A stretch of 47,295 nucleotides of DNA from CAZWRN01 sp964446685 (GCA_964446685.1 CAYUPO010000011.1:1-47295), one strand, 5' to 3'. Positions 8,351 to 16,349 are shown, counted from the stretch's first letter. Notes: generated by a model not told the origin, from the sequence alone. Numbers and translations are program-made.

Positions 8351-9391
8351 ATGTCTGCCCAAAATCGTGTCGGAATTGATATCGGATTATCTTCAATTAA
8401 ACTTGCGGTATTATCAAAAAATGCCAAAGAAGCCCGTTTGCTTTCGATTGGTCATATCCCCTCTCCTGTTCCTGGAATCATTTCTGAGTCAGATCTGGAT
8501 CTGGAAGCAGTTTCAGCCTCAATCAAAAAATTGTATGACGAAATAAATCCTCCCACCCGTGATGTAGCTGTGGCTTTACCGGAATCAAAAATTTTTACCC
8601 GGGTGATCTATGATTTGCCTTATTTATCTGATGATGAGTTGGCTCAGGCTATTCGTTACGCTGCCGAAGAATTTGTACCAATGCCGATGAAGGATGTTAA
8701 TTTGTATTATCAGGTCATCTTCAGATCCCCCAAAAAAGAACCAAATAGTAGAACTGTGGTCTTTGTAGTTGCCACTCCAAAAACATTAATTGATAAGTAT
8801 CTCAAAGTCTTAGCTGGAGCCAATTTACATGCAGTCGCAGTTGAAACCGAAGTTATTGCGTCAGCCAGAGCCCTGGTCACTTTCGACAGTTACTCTCCGA
8901 CCACTCTTATCATCCAACTCGGTGCCTCCAACACCGATTATGCCGTCATTTCTGAAGGTTTGATTTTGTTAACCAGATCAATAGCCACCGGTGGTAACGC
9001 CCTGACCAGGCTGATTGCCCAAAATTTCAGTTTTGAAGTGGTCCAGGCTGAAGAGTATAAAAAAGTTTATGGAATACTGGAGGATCAACTGGAAGGTAAA
9101 TTATTCCGAACTCTTAAACCAATTATTGATGTGATTATGACAGAAGCCAAACGTGTGATACTAGCTCATGAAATGCAAAATAAACAGCGACCAGTTAAAA
9201 GAGTTGTTTTAACTGGCGGTGGAGCCCAAATGCCTGGTCTGGTCAGATATTTTGCCTCTTTTTTGGGTCTGGAGGTGGCAGAAGCTGATCCCTGGGGTTC
9301 TATTGAAGTTGATCCAAATCTAAAACAAAAACTTGCCACAGAAGCTCCTTTTTATTCTGTTGCTATTGGTTTGGCATTAAAGGATTTATAG
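8351..9391 (+). CDS. pilM: Type IV pilus actin-like ATPase PilM
   Basis: Cytoplasmic FtsA/actin-fold protein that binds the N-terminal tail of PilN and couples the inner-membrane platform to the cytoplasm. The phosphate-1 motif GIDIGLSSIKLAVL is at residues 8-21. The second ATPase region (IIQLGASNTDYAVI) and the adenosine motif (VVLTGGGAQMPGL) follow in order. Length (346 residues) is normal. pilN starts 4 bases after its stop, and the PilN start carries the INLLP motif known to contact PilM. It belongs to the pilMNO unit, separated from the pilins by the hairpin repeat. Confidence 0.95.
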   Translation: MSAQNRVGIDIGLSSIKLAVLSKNAKEARLLSIGHIPSPVPGIISESDLDLEAVSASIKKLYDEINPPTRDVAVALPESKIFTRVIYDLPYLSDDELAQAIRYAAEEFVPMPMKDVNLYYQVIFRSPKKEPNSRTVVFVVATPKTLIDKYLKVLAGANLHAVAVETEVIASARALVTFDSYSPTTLIIQLGASNTDYAVISEGLILLTRSIATGGNALTRLIAQNFSFEVVQAEEYKKVYGILEDQLEGKLFRTLKPIIDVIMTEAKRVILAHEMQNKQRPVKRVVLTGGGAQMPGLVRYFASFLGLEVAEADPWGSIEVDPNLKQKLATEAPFYSVAIGLALKDL

Positions 9392-9395
9392 TCAT

Positions 9396-9962
9396 ATGGA
9401 CAGAATTTCCATAAATTTACTCCCTCCCCAGTTAAAAGAGAATAAACAGTTTGAAAGCAAAAAAAAGCTAATTTACCGAATCAGTATCGCTTTTCTACTA
9501 GTTCTGATACTGCTTACAGCCGGACTAATTGTAATGACAGTAATTCAAAAAAGTCAGTTACAAAAAGAAGTAGCTAAAACAGCTTCTTTAACTGGTAAAA
9601 TCGATTCATTGCGCGAAAATGAAGCGGCTGTAATGATTTTAAAAAACCGTTTAAATACTATTACCCAAATTTCGGGTAAGCAGTATTCCCAAACTGATTC
9701 TTTTATATTAGTCACTTCCCTATTGCCACCCAATGTAAATATGCAATCCTTTACAGTCGATCAAAGAAATTCAGTCAGTCTACAGGGAAATGCTGAAACA
9801 GCTTCCGATTTACAAAAGTTTTTTGACAATTTAAGTGATCCAACTGTAAATGAGGGAAAGATCACCAAAACTACCATCTCAAGTTTAAACCGTGGTCCTT
9901 CCAGTAGAATGGTTTTTGACTTAGAAATCAGTACCAATTTTAGTGGAGTTATCAAAAAATGA
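9396..9962 (+). CDS. pilN: Type IV pilus assembly protein PilN
   Basis: Single-pass inner-membrane protein of the alignment subcomplex. The N-terminal tail contains ISINLLPPQL, the PilM-binding motif, followed by one transmembrane segment at about residues 27-48 and a coiled-coil plus a small ferredoxin-like domain outside. Its 188 residues match the family. It overlaps pilO by four bases (ATGA), as is usual for pilNO pairs that form a heterodimer. Confidence 0.92.
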   Translation: MDRISINLLPPQLKENKQFESKKKLIYRISIAFLLVLILLTAGLIVMTVIQKSQLQKEVAKTASLTGKIDSLRENEAAVMILKNRLNTITQISGKQYSQTDSFILVTSLLPPNVNMQSFTVDQRNSVSLQGNAETASDLQKFFDNLSDPTVNEGKITKTTISSLNRGPSSRMVFDLEISTNFSGVIKK

Positions 9963-10693
9963 ATAATCTGATCAAACAGTTAAAAACTCAGTTTTATATT
10001 TATACCAGTCATCCGCTTTATAAAAAATATAGTATTTATTTAATACCTTCTGTAATTGCTATTTTAGCCATCGGTATAGTCAGTTTTATAACTATTCCGC
10101 AATTTTTTAAAATTGGCGAAACAAACAATCAGATCGAAGAATTAAAGCAAAAACAACAGGAGTATCAGGCAAAAGTTTCGGTACTGGAAAAAATCGAGCT
10201 AAATCAATATAAAACTTGGCTTGAAGACATCCTTTACACATTACCCAGTGAAAAGGATATTCCTGGAGCAATAACTAGTATTTTGCAGATTATTTCATCA
10301 TCTGGTCTCCATTTGGACAATATTTCGTTAGGCACCGCCACAACTGACAAAGCCGGAAGCTCTTTTTTAGTTAAACTGGATGTATCAGGCACAATCGATC
10401 AGCTTAAATCACTTGTTAGCTTATCTGATCAGTCTCCAAGATTGATTAAAATAAATGGTATCGCTTTAAATAATTCATCACAAAACTCAACTCAGGCAAC
10501 TGTTGATGTATTAGTTTTTTATGCCGCTTTGGATGAAAATGTTAAAACCTCAGCTGATCAGAAAGTAAATCTGGTATCAGATAAAGAAAAAGAACTCATA
10601 GCTCAAATTGAAAAAAATATAGCCAGTTTGAAAAATGTCAGTACTACTACTTTTACTGAATCACCTTCCGGCAAAGATGACCCATTTAATTAA
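9959..10693 (+). CDS. pilO: Type IV pilus assembly protein PilO
   Basis: Partner of PilN in the inner-membrane alignment complex. It has a short cytoplasmic tail, one transmembrane segment at about residues 28-50, a charged coiled-coil (NNQIEELKQKQQEYQAKV) and a C-terminal alpha/beta domain. It has 244 residues, with a Ser/Thr-rich C-terminal tail beyond the usual fold. It is the last gene of the pilus cluster in the window; no pilP or secretin gene follows, as expected for a cell without an outer membrane. It converges on trmD with only 6 bases between stops. Confidence 0.9.
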   Translation: MNNLIKQLKTQFYIYTSHPLYKKYSIYLIPSVIAILAIGIVSFITIPQFFKIGETNNQIEELKQKQQEYQAKVSVLEKIELNQYKTWLEDILYTLPSEKDIPGAITSILQIISSSGLHLDNISLGTATTDKAGSSFLVKLDVSGTIDQLKSLVSLSDQSPRLIKINGIALNNSSQNSTQATVDVLVFYAALDENVKTSADQKVNLVSDKEKELIAQIEKNIASLKNVSTTTFTESPSGKDDPFN

Positions 10694-10699
10694 TATTAT

Positions 10700-11371
10700 C
10701 TAGTTTTTTAGCAGATCAGGTCTGATTTTTTTAGTTTTATTGACTGATTCCTGCATTCGCCATTCAGCAATCTTTTGATGATTTCCTGACATTAATACCT
10801 CAGGAACTTTTTCTTCTTCAAATATTTCCGGTCTGGTGTAGTGTGGATATTCCAATAAATTATTCTCAAAACTTTCATCAAGTACCGCAACTTCTTTTTC
10901 CAACACACCTTTGACAAGTCTAACCACACTGTCAGCTATTACCAAACTAGCCGTCTCTCCACCAGTCAAAACATAATCCCCGATCGAAATCTCCTCATTG
11001 ACATATTTATCAATAAATCTTTGATCAACTCCTTCATAATGACCACAAATCAGTACTATATGTTCTTTTAAAGCCAGTTCTTTGGCTTTTGATTGTTTAT
11101 ACTGATTTCCAGCTGCAGAAGTTAATACTACATAAGAGGAAGGTTTAAGAACACTTTTTAGAGCTTCTGCTAATACGTCTGCTTTTAAAACCATGCCAAC
11201 TCCACCTCCATAAGGTGAATCATCGACAGTCTTATGACTACCAATTCCAAAGTCACGAATATTAATCAATTCAAATTCTACTAACCCTTTAGTTTGAGCT
11301 CTGCCTAAGATGGATGCATTAATAACAGGAGGAAAGATTTCCGGAAAAAGGGTGATTATAGTAATCTTCAT
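10700..11371 (-). CDS. trmD: tRNA (guanine-37-N1)-methyltransferase TrmD
   Basis: SPOUT-class enzyme that makes m1G37 next to the anticodon, using S-adenosylmethionine, to prevent +1 frameshifts. The N-terminus MKITIITLFPEIF, the YGGGVGMVLK loop, ICGHYEGVDQRF and the trefoil-knot stretch EISIGDYVLTGGE are all canonical. The C-terminal helical domain has LPHYTRP-like EYPHYTRP and GNHQKIAEWR. The ATG at 11371 is used rather than the TTG three bases upstream. It sits downstream of the KH protein and rpsP, the classic rpsP-khpA-trmD order (rimM is missing between them). Confidence 0.97.
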   Translation of the reverse strand: MKITIITLFPEIFPPVINASILGRAQTKGLVEFELINIRDFGIGSHKTVDDSPYGGGVGMVLKADVLAEALKSVLKPSSYVVLTSAAGNQYKQSKAKELALKEHIVLICGHYEGVDQRFIDKYVNEEISIGDYVLTGGETASLVIADSVVRLVKGVLEKEVAVLDESFENNLLEYPHYTRPEIFEEEKVPEVLMSGNHQKIAEWRMQESVNKTKKIRPDLLKN

Positions 11372-11379
11372 CAATAGCT

Positions 11380-11685
11380 TTAAGCTGTTTCAGTAGTTTC
11401 AGAAGTTACTTCATCTTCAGTAGCTTTGTCATCAGATGCAGCTGGTGCTTCTCCTGAATCAACCAAATGTAAATAAACCCGGGCCCCGTCATTCATTGCT
11501 CTGACTGCTAAAATTTTTCGAAGAGATTTAATAGTCTGTCCGCCTTTTCCAATAACAATTCCCATATCTTCTGCAGCAACAGTCAGATGCAGGATTTGTC
11601 CGTTTTCATCCTGAGATTCTTCAACTATCACCTCATCAGGCTTTGTTACTAACTGTTTAGCAATAAAACTAACTAAATCTTTCAT
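11380..11685 (-). CDS. khpA: KH-domain RNA-binding protein (KhpA/YlqC family)
   Basis: Small RNA-binding protein with a single KH domain, carrying the GxxG loop GKGG at residues 46-49 in IVIGKGGQTIKSLRKIL. Family members (KhpA, with partner KhpB) act in RNA regulation and cell-size control in Gram-positives. It has 101 residues; the last 25 are an acidic Ser/Thr/Glu/Asp tail beyond the KH fold, resembling the tail of the adjacent S16. Its ATG overlaps the end of rpsP by four bases, so it is translationally coupled. Confidence 0.93.
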   Translation of the reverse strand: MKDLVSFIAKQLVTKPDEVIVEESQDENGQILHLTVAAEDMGIVIGKGGQTIKSLRKILAVRAMNDGARVYLHLVDSGEAPAASDDKATEDEVTSETTETA

Positions 11686-12194
11686 TCTTTGACTTCCTCT
11701 TCGGTTTTCTCTTCAGCAGTTGGAATTTCTTCTTTAGTATCTTCAGTTGATTCAGCTACTACTTCTTCGGACACACTTTCATTTTTTTCTTCTGGAGCAG
11801 ACTCTACATTTTCAACAGGACTTTCAGTTGCTACTTCAGATGTTTCTTCTACAGTAGCTTCTTCAGCTGGTTTTGCTTCCTCTGTCGGAGTTTCCACTGC
11901 TGGGGTTGATGCAGCTTCACTTCCACCATGATCTTTTTTAGGTTTTCTGGCTGGTCTCTGCTTGGCTTTTCCAATAATTCTCAAAAAACCATCAGACAAC
12001 TGAGCACCATTCTTTACCCAAGCGTCAATCCGGTCTTGTTTTAAAATGATCTCTTTTGGAGTAGTTAGCGGATTATAAGTTCCTAAAAGCTCAAGATAAC
12101 TACCAGTTCTCTTTCTTCGCTCATCAACAGCTACAACCCTGTAAAAGGGTCTGCCTTTAGCACCTATTCGCATTAATCGTACTTTTACTGCCAT
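11682..12194 (-). CDS. rpsP: Ribosomal protein bS16 with long acidic C-terminal extension
   Basis: Residues 1-85 are a standard bS16 (VKVRLMRIGAKGRPFYRVV, then GTYNPL), a 30S assembly protein that binds 16S rRNA. After a short basic linker (ARKPKKDH) the protein continues for about 80 residues composed almost only of Glu, Ala, Thr, Val, Ser and Pro. This roughly doubles the usual length and reverses the charge. The tail is low complexity and probably disordered. The frame is intact and ends in a four-base overlap with khpA, so it is not a run-on artefact. Confidence 0.96.
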   Translation of the reverse strand: MAVKVRLMRIGAKGRPFYRVVAVDERRKRTGSYLELLGTYNPLTTPKEIILKQDRIDAWVKNGAQLSDGFLRIIGKAKQRPARKPKKDHGGSEAASTPAVETPTEEAKPAEEATVEETSEVATESPVENVESAPEEKNESVSEEVVAESTEDTKEEIPTAEEKTEEEVKE

Positions 12195-12206
12195 ATATTT
12201 ATAAAT

Positions 12207-12338
12207 TCTAATCTCGAATACCTAAATCCGAAACAAATGTGAAATTCAAAATTCTAATACTCCAAACATTTGAATTTCTATTTTTTAAACTTTTTTAATT
12301 GTCTAGAATTTAGAATTTCGTGCTTAGAATTTTAATTC
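12207..12338 (-). repeat. AT-rich imperfect inverted repeat upstream of rpsP
   Basis: The stretch between rpsP and rnc contains alternating AAATTC/TTAGAATTT-type words. For example, TGAAATTCAAAATTCTAA near 12240 is nearly the reverse complement of CTAGAATTTAGAATTTCG near 12303. It resembles the hairpin before pilM in composition but not in exact sequence. No gene was found in 12195-12398; the rpsP promoter should lie in its rpsP-proximal half. Confidence 0.5.
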
Positions 12339-12398
12339 ACTGTTTGCAAGTATACCCGATGAGCCTAGCTAAATCAATCGGTAATTCAAAAAATGGTT

Positions 12399-13073
12399 TT
12401 ACATTTTTTCCAACTCTTTTAAAGCATGTCCGGCGGCATCTTCTTCTGCAATTTGTTTAGAAAGACCTTTACCTGCTCCGATTTGATTGCCCTGCAGAAA
12501 TACTCCGACATTAAATTCTTTTGCATGATCAGGTCCTGAGGTAGATAAAATTTTGTATTTAGGGGATTGTTTGGTTTTAGTCTGAGCCATCTCCTGCAAA
12601 GAAGATTTGGCATCTTTTGGCGGACCGCTAACCAGTTCATTTTGAAACAAAGGCAGTAGTGTATTAAAGACAAACTCCTTAGCATCTTCAATTCCTCCGG
12701 TCATGAAAATTGCTCCAAGCAAGGCTTCATATGTATTTGCCAAAAGCTGCGTATTTTCTCTGCCACCACCCATTTCTTCCCCCTTAGAAAGTCTTAAATA
12801 CTCACCTAAATGAAGTTTTTGAGCAGCCATGGCTAGAGAACCGGTCTTGACAATATAGGATCTTAAATTGGTCAAATCTCCTTCAGCATCCTGAGGTCTG
12901 ACAGAAAAAAGGTGCGATGAAATAATCAGTGACAATACAGAATCACCCAAAAACTCTAACCGTTCATTTGACTCAACCATTTCAGGTGATTCATTTAAAA
13001 ATGAACGGTGAGTAAAGGCCGTCTTAAAATATGGATTTGTTTCAATTTTTTCTCTGATTTCTAGGTCGTTCAT
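12399..13073 (-). CDS. rnc: Ribonuclease III
   Basis: Double-strand-specific endoribonuclease for rRNA and mRNA processing. The signature NERLEFLGDSVL is at residues 36-47 and includes the catalytic Glu and Asp. A C-terminal double-stranded RNA-binding domain spans about residues 153-222 (SLQEMAQTK... GLSKQIAEEDAAGHAL). Length (224) is standard. It follows the acyl-carrier-like gene in the same direction (35-base gap), the widespread acpP-rnc arrangement. Confidence 0.97.
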   Translation of the reverse strand: MNDLEIREKIETNPYFKTAFTHRSFLNESPEMVESNERLEFLGDSVLSLIISSHLFSVRPQDAEGDLTNLRSYIVKTGSLAMAAQKLHLGEYLRLSKGEEMGGGRENTQLLANTYEALLGAIFMTGGIEDAKEFVFNTLLPLFQNELVSGPPKDAKSSLQEMAQTKTKQSPKYKILSTSGPDHAKEFNVGVFLQGNQIGAGKGLSKQIAEEDAAGHALKELEKM

Positions 13074-13108
13074 GATATAAATGGCAGGTTTATAAAAAGG
13101 AAATGGAT

Positions 13109-13339
13109 CTATTCCAAACTAAGATCCTCGATTGCCACCACCAAATCATTGACCGTCCGCAATCCTTCAATATCTGAAGTGTGAAAAGTCACCTGAAACT
13201 TCTCTGACATATAGGTTATAAGATCTGCCAGTTCAACTGGTCCAATTCCTAAATCCTCAGCCAAAGATGCGCTTAGGTCAATATCCTGAGGTGTAACCCC
13301 AAGATGCTTTGCGAATTCAGCAATTACTTGTTTTTGCAT
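13109..13339 (-). CDS. Acyl-carrier-protein-like protein lacking the phosphopantetheine serine
   Basis: At 76 residues it has the length, four-helix pattern and position (just before rnc) of AcpP. The N-terminus (FAKHLGVTPQDIDLSASLAEDLG) and the C-terminus (EGLRTVNDLVVAIE) align easily with ACPs. At the start of helix 2, where ACPs have the DSL motif, this protein reads LGIGPVELADLI. The aligned D-S pair is replaced by Gly-Pro, so no serine is available for the 4'-phosphopantetheine arm. Other acidic helix-2 features are kept. An AAAGGA ribosome site precedes the ATG. It cannot act as a normal acyl carrier unless the alignment is wrong; a protein-interaction role is possible. Confidence 0.75.
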   Translation of the reverse strand: MQKQVIAEFAKHLGVTPQDIDLSASLAEDLGIGPVELADLITYMSEKFQVTFHTSDIEGLRTVNDLVVAIEDLSLE

Positions 13340-13355
13340 ACAGTCCTTTCTTTGT

Positions 13356-13371
13356 CTATGTTGTTACATAG
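13356..13371 (-). promoter_or_regulatory. Palindrome in the leader of the acp-like gene
   Basis: CTATGT and ACATAG are perfect inverted arms around a four-base centre. They lie at the predicted transcription start of the acp-like gene. The site could be an operator or a 5' stem protecting the mRNA; the sequence alone does not decide. Confidence 0.4.
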
Positions 13372-13378
13372 TGATTTA

Positions 13379-13407
13379 AAATTAGTTGATATGAAATCCC
13401 CTGTCAA
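13379..13407 (-). promoter_or_regulatory. Promoter of the acp-like gene and rnc
   Basis: Reading the minus strand, TTGACA (13407-13402) and TAATTT (13384-13379) are separated by exactly 17 bases. The predicted start leaves a leader of about 33 bases with an AAAGGA ribosome site before the ATG at 13339, so this gene is leadered, unlike most here. Confidence 0.55.
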
Positions 13408-13445
13408 CCCCAAGATCTTATACTTTACCAATGAGTCCAAAATAG

Positions 13446-13856
13446 TTAATACAGCTTATCCGGATTCTGCTCAATTAAAGTTCCTAAAACTCCATTTACA
13501 AATCTACCAGAGGCTTCAGATCCATACTCTTTTGCTATCTCAACTGCTTCATCAACAATCACTTTGGTTGGTGTTTCTTTTACAAAAAAGAGTTCATAAA
13601 TTGCCAGTCTTAATACTGACAGATCGATTTTGTTGATTTTTTCAGTCGGCCAGTCAGGTGCTGCTTTTTGAATGAATTCATCCAACTTCTCTTTATTCTC
13701 TATAACTTGCTGAGAAAGAGCTGAAACATCACTATTTGTTACTTCCTGATCAACTGCTTCATCCTTCAACTGATCCTCTTTTTTAAACTGCCAGGAAAAG
13801 AGCTCCTGCATAGTTTTAACCCGAGTAATATGTCTGGGATCTTTTGAGGTTTTCAT
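13446..13856 (-). CDS. nusB: Transcription antitermination factor NusB
   Basis: RNA-binding helical protein that acts with NusA, NusE and NusG in rRNA antitermination. The C-terminal half carries the family consensus: IDLSVLRLAIYELFF, then TPTKVIVDEAVEIAKEYGSE and RFVNGVLGTL. Length is 136 residues. The minus-strand -10 box TACTAT (13868-13863) ends six bases from the ATG, giving a probable leaderless mRNA. Its 3' end is about 100 bases from the acp-like gene's start. Confidence 0.95.
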   Translation of the reverse strand: MKTSKDPRHITRVKTMQELFSWQFKKEDQLKDEAVDQEVTNSDVSALSQQVIENKEKLDEFIQKAAPDWPTEKINKIDLSVLRLAIYELFFVKETPTKVIVDEAVEIAKEYGSEASGRFVNGVLGTLIEQNPDKLY

Positions 13857-13899
13857 AAATATATAGTATTGGATTTATTAGAAAATAACGATGAGTATT

Positions 13900-14094
13900 T
13901 TATGCACGGGTTACTTTAGTAACATCATTAGCTTTTTTACCAGCATAAAATCCGCAGCCTCTGCAAGCCATGTGAGCTAGAGTATTTGCGTTACAATTTT
14001 TACAAATCTCCAGTGCAATTGATTTTAAGATAATTGAAGCTCTTCTAGTCCGTTTTGCGGCTTTAGAATGTCTTCGTTTTGGTTCATGAGGCAT
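13900..14094 (-). CDS. rpmF: Ribosomal protein bL32 (zinc-binding form)
   Basis: 64-residue 50S subunit protein. The start MPHEPKRRHSKAAKRTRRA is typical of bL32. The four cysteines Cys31, Cys34, Cys44 and Cys47 form the zinc ribbon of the C+ type, so this is the zinc-requiring paralogue. On the minus strand TAAAAT (14109-14104) lies nine bases before the ATG without a Shine-Dalgarno. Usual neighbours such as plsX are absent. Confidence 0.96.
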   Translation of the reverse strand: MPHEPKRRHSKAAKRTRRASIILKSIALEICKNCNANTLAHMACRGCGFYAGKKANDVTKVTRA

Positions 14095-14148
14095 AGTTTA
14101 GATATTTTAACACAACTCACGCACATTATTCTAGCCTCTAGTTTTAAA

Positions 14149-16200
14149 TTAGTCAGGAGCAGCATCTGCGGCAATTTTTGACAACTCTTCCTTAATTTTC
14201 TGATGTTTTTGAAGCTGTGGATCCTGACTTAAAAGTTCTTTAGCAGCTGACCTGGTTTTCTCAATTAATTCAAGATCGGAAAAAGAGGCAATTTTTAATT
14301 CAAATCTGCCTGACTGAGCTTTGCCAAAAATCTGTCCTCCACCACGTATTTTCAGATCCAGTTCTGCCAGTTTAAGACCATCATTAATTTTTTCTAAATT
14401 TTTCAGCCTGTTATAAACATCATTTTCTTCTACTCCTGAAAAAAGGAAACAATAGGACTGTTTTACTCCACGTCCAACTCTACCTCTTAACTGATGCAAC
14501 TGAGCTAAACCAAAACGTTCAGCATTTTCGATCAACATAATTGTCGCATTTGGGACATCCACTCCCACCTCCACTACAGATGTTGATACTAAAATATCAA
14601 TTTGATGATTTTTAAACTGCTGCAGAACATCATCTTTTTCTTTAGGTTTAAGCCGGCCATGAAGCAACCCCAGTCGAAAGTCTGGAAAAATCTTCTCTTT
14701 CAGTCTTTCAAATTCATGAATAGCTGCCCTGGCTGACTGAAGAGTTTCTGAAAGTTCAATTAGTGGAGTAATAATATATACCTGATCCCCTTCTTTCACC
14801 TGTTTTGCCAAAAAAACATAAGCATCATCTCTTTTTTTCTTAGGAATAACATGCGTTTTTATCTCCTGTCGGCCTTTGGGCAGTTCATCGATCACTGATA
14901 AATCAAGATCACCGTACAAAGTAAGAGCAACAGTTCTGGGTATAGGAGTTGCTGTCATAGTTAGAAAATGAGGAACAACCGCTTTTGAACGTAAAATACT
15001 TCTTTGTTCAACACCAAAACGCTGCTGTTCATCTACAATCACCAAACCCACATCTTCAACAGCCAGTTTAGAAGATAAAAGAGCATGAGTTCCCACCACC
15101 ACATCCGGATTTTGCTCCGGATCCTTCGTATATTTTTTTGACCCCGTATAAAGTCCTACTTTTATCCCAAAAGGTTCAAGCATCTTTTTTAGATTTGCAT
15201 AATGCTGAAAAGCCAAAATTTCAGTCGGTGCCATATAAGTTGAGCGTAAGTTATTGGTAAAGGCAATATAGGCACTGACAGCAGCTACCACTGTCTTTCC
15301 CGATCCCACCTCTCCCTGCACAAACCGGTTCATCGGCTGCTCTTTTTGCAGATCTTCAGAAATCTCACCAATAACGCGTAGCTGAGCATTAGTCAGGCTA
15401 AATGGCAGAGAAGCAATAAACTCGGCAACTTGCTTCTGTTCAACCTTAAATGGCTTTATAAGGGGTTTTTGCTGCCATTCCAGACGTGTTTTAACAGTTG
15501 CCAGCTGAATATAAAAAAGTTCATCAAAACCAAGCCGCTGATGGGATTTTTTAACATCATCCCATCCGGAAGGCTCATGGATTTTCTGAATAGCTTCCTG
15601 CAAAGTTAACATTTCACCTCTTAGATCATCCGGAAAAGGGTCATCAATCTCCCCTATCACCTGAGGTAAAAAAAGATCTATTTTTGTTCTCAGCCATTTT
15701 GATGACAACCCTTCTGTCTCTGGATAGACAGCCACCAACCTTCCAGTATGAAGCAGCCCTGATTTTTCACTTGACACTTGACTCTTGACACTTGACTCAC
15801 GAATTAATTCCCACTGAGGCATTGTTATAGAATATTTATTTTTAAATTTAGCAACTTTACCTGATATCTGAAGTCTATCCCCTACCTTAATTGACTTAAT
15901 TAAGTACTGAGAATTAAACCAAACCAACTCGATCGGTGAATGTCCGTCATTAAACAGAGCCTGCGTCAAAACTTTGCGGGTTTTTGTATAAATATTTTTA
16001 ATAGACCAGATCTCACCCTGAAGTGTCACTTTTTCTCCCACCTGAGCATCAAGCACATTTGTCAGATTGGAAAAATCGTCATAGCGAAACGGAAAATGAT
16101 ATATCAGATCTTTGACAGTAATTAATCCCAGAGTTTCAAGTCTTTTAGCAAAGGTATATCCGATACCTGATATAGAGGACAAAGAAGTAGAAAGATTCAT
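14149..16200 (-). CDS. recG: ATP-dependent DNA helicase RecG
   Basis: Superfamily 2 helicase that regresses stalled replication forks and processes recombination intermediates. The N-terminal wedge domain (OB fold, about residues 55-175) is followed by Walker A GEVGSGKT near residues 296-303, the DEQQRFG box near 389, TATPIPRT, and the C-terminal helicase motifs including QLHQLRGRVGRG. Length (683) is normal. Inside the wedge region, residues about 134-144 are encoded by a tandem/palindromic repeat. On the minus strand TATAAT (16213-16208) ends seven bases before the ATG, so the mRNA is probably leaderless. Confidence 0.97.
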   Translation of the reverse strand: MNLSTSLSSISGIGYTFAKRLETLGLITVKDLIYHFPFRYDDFSNLTNVLDAQVGEKVTLQGEIWSIKNIYTKTRKVLTQALFNDGHSPIELVWFNSQYLIKSIKVGDRLQISGKVAKFKNKYSITMPQWELIRESSVKSQVSSEKSGLLHTGRLVAVYPETEGLSSKWLRTKIDLFLPQVIGEIDDPFPDDLRGEMLTLQEAIQKIHEPSGWDDVKKSHQRLGFDELFYIQLATVKTRLEWQQKPLIKPFKVEQKQVAEFIASLPFSLTNAQLRVIGEISEDLQKEQPMNRFVQGEVGSGKTVVAAVSAYIAFTNNLRSTYMAPTEILAFQHYANLKKMLEPFGIKVGLYTGSKKYTKDPEQNPDVVVGTHALLSSKLAVEDVGLVIVDEQQRFGVEQRSILRSKAVVPHFLTMTATPIPRTVALTLYGDLDLSVIDELPKGRQEIKTHVIPKKKRDDAYVFLAKQVKEGDQVYIITPLIELSETLQSARAAIHEFERLKEKIFPDFRLGLLHGRLKPKEKDDVLQQFKNHQIDILVSTSVVEVGVDVPNATIMLIENAERFGLAQLHQLRGRVGRGVKQSYCFLFSGVEENDVYNRLKNLEKINDGLKLAELDLKIRGGGQIFGKAQSGRFELKIASFSDLELIEKTRSAAKELLSQDPQLQKHQKIKEELSKIAADAAPD
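15768..15799 (-). repeat. Tandem TTGACACTTGACT-type repeat inside recG
   Basis: On the plus strand the unit CTTGACACTTGACT is immediately followed by a near copy, CTTGACACTTGACTCA. On the coding strand it is translated in frame as about eleven Ser/Val/Lys-rich residues (SSVKSQVSSEK) in the wedge domain. It looks like a repeat element tolerated in a surface loop. Confidence 0.6.
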
Positions 16201-16227
16201 CCAGCCGATTATACCAATAATAAAACT

Positions 16228-16335
16228 TTAATAGGCACCGAATAATGGGGCTAAAGAAAAAACAATTATTGAAATAACACCTATAACTGACAAAACAATA
16301 AAAATTGGTCTATATTTAGTCATTAATTTATCCAT
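16228..16335 (-). CDS. Possible 35-residue single-pass membrane peptide
   Basis: A short frame between the divergent 16387 gene and recG. It starts MDKLMTKYRP, has one hydrophobic segment of about 20 residues (FIVLSVIGVISIIVFSLAPL) and ends LFGAY. A minus-strand TAGAAT lies five bases before the ATG, the same spacing as other genes here. The function is unknown. It could be a chance frame, since the region is AT-rich, but the hydrophobic pattern plus the matching -10 box favour a real small gene. Confidence 0.35.
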   Translation of the reverse strand: MDKLMTKYRPIFIVLSVIGVISIIVFSLAPLFGAY

Positions 16336-16349
16336 AATTTATTCTACCA

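Noticed and set aside
11689..11931. Ser/Thr/Val-rich plus-strand frame opposite rpsP
   Set aside because: It is the antisense shadow of the acidic S16 tail, caused by biased codons.
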